A DNA stretch of 64,000 nt from UBA5239 sp040391785. GTDB lineage: Bacteria > Verrucomicrobiota > Lentisphaeria > Victivallales > Victivallaceae. This document shows positions 61,912-64,000 of the stretch, in pieces (within the stretch, counting starts at the first letter, position 1; each line of letters opens with the position of its first letter). The DNA lies in the NCBI GenBank assembly GCA_040391785.1, contig JBEBXH010000009.1, forward strand, positions 1 through 64,000. Reading direction: 5' to 3'. The notes beneath the pieces were generated by a model, which worked only from the letters and a program-made list of their open reading frames with translations, ran no database searches and was not told where the DNA came from. The translations under genes and the position numbers were made by a program.

Positions 61912-62697
61912 TTATAACCCGAGGAGTTTTTTGGCATTGCCGCTGAAAATCTGTTCTTTTTCCTGAGCGGTCAGGGGAAGGCGGTTGATGAATTCGATGT
62001 CCAGGGCCTGGTCGCGCCAGGGGCTGTCGCTGCCGAAAAGAATGCGGTCGGTGCCGTGAATGCGGACGATTTCCATGAACTTATCGTCGGAAAGCAGGTT
62101 GCCGACATAGCAGCAATCCATGTAGACGGGCAGGCCGGCGAGGTGTTCTTTTACGGCGTCCCACATATCCCAGGAACCAAGGTGCGCGAGGATGAGCGTC
62201 AGCTCCGGGTAGCGGCGGTGAAACGCCGCCAGCGAGACCGGGTCGGAGTGAAAAGGCGGTTGGAAACCGATATCCGCTCCGGCGTGGGTCAGCAGGAAAA
62301 GATTGTTTTCGATCAGGGCTTCCCAGATCGGCTCGAGGCCGGGATCGTCGAAACGGAATTGCTGGTACTCCGGGTGCATTTTGATGCCGCGAAAACCGTG
62401 CTCGGCCAGCCATTTGATATGGGAGGCCGGGTCCGGGGTCAACGGATGGATCGAGCCCAACATGGTGATCCGATCAAGCTTCAGGTTGTAGGCCCAGTTG
62501 TTGACGCCGCGGACATTGTCGGGCTTGTTGGCCAGAGGCAGACCGACGGCATGATCAATGCCGCAACGGTCCATCTCGCCGAGCAAACCTTCCAGCGTGC
62601 CGTTCGTGATTGCTCCGATACCGGCACTGCGCCCGTGTTCCATAGCTCGTTCCGCGATATTCTCGGGGTAAAAATGAGTATGGAAATCGATAATCAT
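61912..62697 (-). CDS. Amidohydrolase family metal-dependent hydrolase
   Basis: A 261-residue TIM-barrel hydrolase. Metal ligands are HTH at residues 6-8 (IDFHTHFYPE), His in LLTHAGADI and LILAHLG, and Asp in ILFGSDSPW. This is the amidohydrolase-2 group, which includes decarboxylases and lactonases such as 4-sulfomuconolactonase; the substrate is unknown. Eight bases separate it from the upstream SDR gene on the same strand. Confidence 0.88.
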   Translation of the reverse strand: MIIDFHTHFYPENIAERAMEHGRSAGIGAITNGTLEGLLGEMDRCGIDHAVGLPLANKPDNVRGVNNWAYNLKLDRITMLGSIHPLTPDPASHIKWLAEHGFRGIKMHPEYQQFRFDDPGLEPIWEALIENNLFLLTHAGADIGFQPPFHSDPVSLAAFHRRYPELTLILAHLGSWDMWDAVKEHLAGLPVYMDCCYVGNLLSDDKFMEIVRIHGTDRILFGSDSPWRDQALDIEFINRLPLTAQEKEQIFSGNAKKLLGL

Positions 62698-62704
62698 GAC
62701 AGAA

Positions 62705-63856
62705 TCACTTGTTCTGCAGTTTGTCTTCCTTGATGATTTCCTGAATCCAATCGATATCCGGGAAGAAGTCCTGGAAGAAGGATTGCATCATGACCGTGAG
62801 GCCGTTTTCGCCGAGTTCGCAATCGAACTTCTGGTTGCCGAGAGCCTTCCGGACATTGGTCTGGTCGAATTCGATATCCGAGGCGAAGTAGGGCAGCAGA
62901 TCGCCGAGGAAGCGGGTGATCGCATCATCGCCGGGGGTCTTTTCGCGGTGGGCGACTTCCACGCCATCGAGGCGGAGGGTACGGCATACCGCGTGGTCGA
63001 TCATATTGGTGGTCACCGGTTTGTCACCGGTCACATGATAGGTCTCGTTATTCACCGGCGTCTGGAAGAGCGCGGTAATCACTTTCTGCACATAGTCGAT
63101 CGGAACAAAATAAACATGTTCGGACGGAATGGTGTTGAAGTGTGCATTGATATCGATCCAGTCGCGGGGATCGAGCTGCTGTTTGAAGCACTGGTTCTTT
63201 TTCAGCTTCATCAGGAATTCGAGAATCCGGTAAAACGCCAGCGGGCGGCGGATGCGGCCGTCTTTGACCCGGCCGGTAATGATCGACGGACGGTAGATCG
63301 TGAACGGAATGCCCGAGTTGCGGACGAGGATTTCGGCCTTGAACTTGCTTTCTTCGTAGGGATTGTTGAATCCGCTGTCGATGGCCTGGGCTTCCATGGC
63401 GCGGCCGACCAGCTTGCCGGCCACATAGGCGGTGCTGACATAGTGGAATGCTTTGACCTTCAGGAGCTTGGCGAGTTCGAGTACGTTGACGGTGCCGTCG
63501 TAGTTGATGCGGAAAGTTTTGCCGTCCACGTCTTTGCCGAGGTTGACGTCGGCGGCGCAATGGAAGATGGTATCGACATCTTTGAGCAGCGGATCTTTGG
63601 CGAGTTCCGCCGGATTGATGCTGGTGACATCGCCATCGATCACGTCGATGCGCTTCATCAACTCAGGCAGGAATTCCGGGCAGCCATCGAATGCGCACTG
63701 TTCGCCGAGGATTTCCTCGACCCGTTGGCGTGCGGTCCGCGCCGAATTGCTGCGCGTCAGCGCCACGATCGACACATCCTTGCGTTCCTTGAGAAGCGCT
63801 ACGGTAAACGCCCCGCCAACCAGTCCCGTTACCCCGGTCAAAAATATCTTTGCCAT
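62705..63856 (-). CDS. Extended SDR, thioester-reductase/male-sterility type
   Basis: A 383-residue NAD(P)-dependent protein. TGVTGLVGGAFTVALL binds the nucleotide, then IDVIDGDVTS, TIFHCAADVN, and YHVSTAYVAG-like and YEESKFKAE, the catalytic YxxxK. The pattern resembles the thioester-reductase (NAD_binding_4) group, which reduces acyl thioesters to aldehydes, but sugar nucleotide epimerases cannot be excluded. It is probably the first gene of a pair with the amidohydrolase. Confidence 0.82.
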   Translation of the reverse strand: MAKIFLTGVTGLVGGAFTVALLKERKDVSIVALTRSNSARTARQRVEEILGEQCAFDGCPEFLPELMKRIDVIDGDVTSINPAELAKDPLLKDVDTIFHCAADVNLGKDVDGKTFRINYDGTVNVLELAKLLKVKAFHYVSTAYVAGKLVGRAMEAQAIDSGFNNPYEESKFKAEILVRNSGIPFTIYRPSIITGRVKDGRIRRPLAFYRILEFLMKLKKNQCFKQQLDPRDWIDINAHFNTIPSEHVYFVPIDYVQKVITALFQTPVNNETYHVTGDKPVTTNMIDHAVCRTLRLDGVEVAHREKTPGDDAITRFLGDLLPYFASDIEFDQTNVRKALGNQKFDCELGENGLTVMMQSFFQDFFPDIDWIQEIIKEDKLQNK

Positions 63857-63875
63857 TCAAAACCCCATATTACGA

Positions 63876-63881
63876 ATTATA
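63876..63881 (-). promoter_or_regulatory. Candidate -10 box of the extended SDR gene
   Basis: On the minus strand TATAAT (63876-63881) lies 20 bases upstream of the ATG. The -35 is not clear. The rest of the right edge (63882-64000) is AT-rich and shows no gene. Confidence 0.45.
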
Positions 63882-64000
63882 ATTTATTTTTTCCTCTTAA
63901 ACATTACAAAAGAAATTATATTAATCTAGAACAAAATGCGGAAATTACAAATCGGATTGCTCAAAATCGACTGAAATATTAGGAATTTTATTCCAAACCT

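Noticed and set aside
1..64000. CRISPR arrays, insertion sequences and prophage genes
   Set aside because: No regular spacer-repeat array, transposase, integrase or terminase was seen.

Overview
The window looks like a chromosomal segment of an anaerobic bacterium of the Lentisphaerota (Victivallis-like) or a close relative in the PVC group. This placement is inferred. It rests on repeated pseudopilin-like proteins with an N-terminal [20 protein letters not shown]-type signal and a C-terminal H-x9-DG motif, on a large set of glycyl radical enzymes (strictly anaerobic chemistry), on abundant glycan-degradation genes, and on GC-rich coding DNA. No insertion sequence, prophage or CRISPR array was seen.

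Layout. (1) 72-1979, minus strand: a LacI-type repressor followed by a pseudopilin. (2) 2269-14068, plus strand: a compact 14-gene operon that looks like a dedicated type II fatty-acid/polyketide assembly line. It has two ketosynthase-like proteins, two FabG-like reductases, two FabZ-like hotdog proteins, an acyl carrier protein and a nitroreductase. These are coupled to three radical SAM enzymes, two of them with the four-part cysteine layout I associate with the tetraether lipid synthase (Tes/MJ0619) family, and to a hexapeptide acyltransferase, an ICMT-like membrane methyltransferase and a cysteine desulfurase-rhodanese fusion. Matching LacI-type palindromes lie in the repressor promoter and upstream of this operon. 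(3) 14051-18052: a TrmB-type regulator divergent from a three-gene redox cassette (GlpA-like flavoprotein, FAD/NAD oxidoreductase, DUF1667 protein). (4) 18027-30241: a carbohydrate/hydroxyacid catabolic region with an IclR regulator, two paralogous HpcH/HpaI aldolases, two dehydrogenases, a sialidase-like protein, a GH20-like enzyme, an SGNH hydrolase, a sugar isomerase-like protein and a PfkB kinase. (5) 30369-34023: an acetate-type transporter and a second copy of the redox cassette, then a tRNA-Lys.

(6) 34300-48685, minus strand: the most unusual region. One IclR regulator leads an operon with five different glycyl radical enzymes, one activating enzyme, an iron-dependent alcohol dehydrogenase, a GH5-like hydrolase and a fossil fragment of a second copy of the alcohol dehydrogenase gene. 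(7) 48793-50058: two degenerate pseudopilin-like proteins and a 39-residue membrane peptide. (8) 50110-63856: housekeeping and mixed genes: topoisomerase I with four unusual C-terminal repeats in place of zinc fingers, an acyl-CoA thioesterase, an MtfA-like peptidase, a GH106-like glycosidase, an MFS transporter, a DapB-fold dehydrogenase, a DEAD-box helicase, a YaiI-family protein, an amidohydrolase and an extended SDR.

Two candidate undescribed systems stand out: the fatty-acid-synthase/Tes-like radical SAM operon, probably making an unusual lipid, and the five-enzyme glycyl radical operon. Functional statements are from motif recognition and context only; no database search was run.
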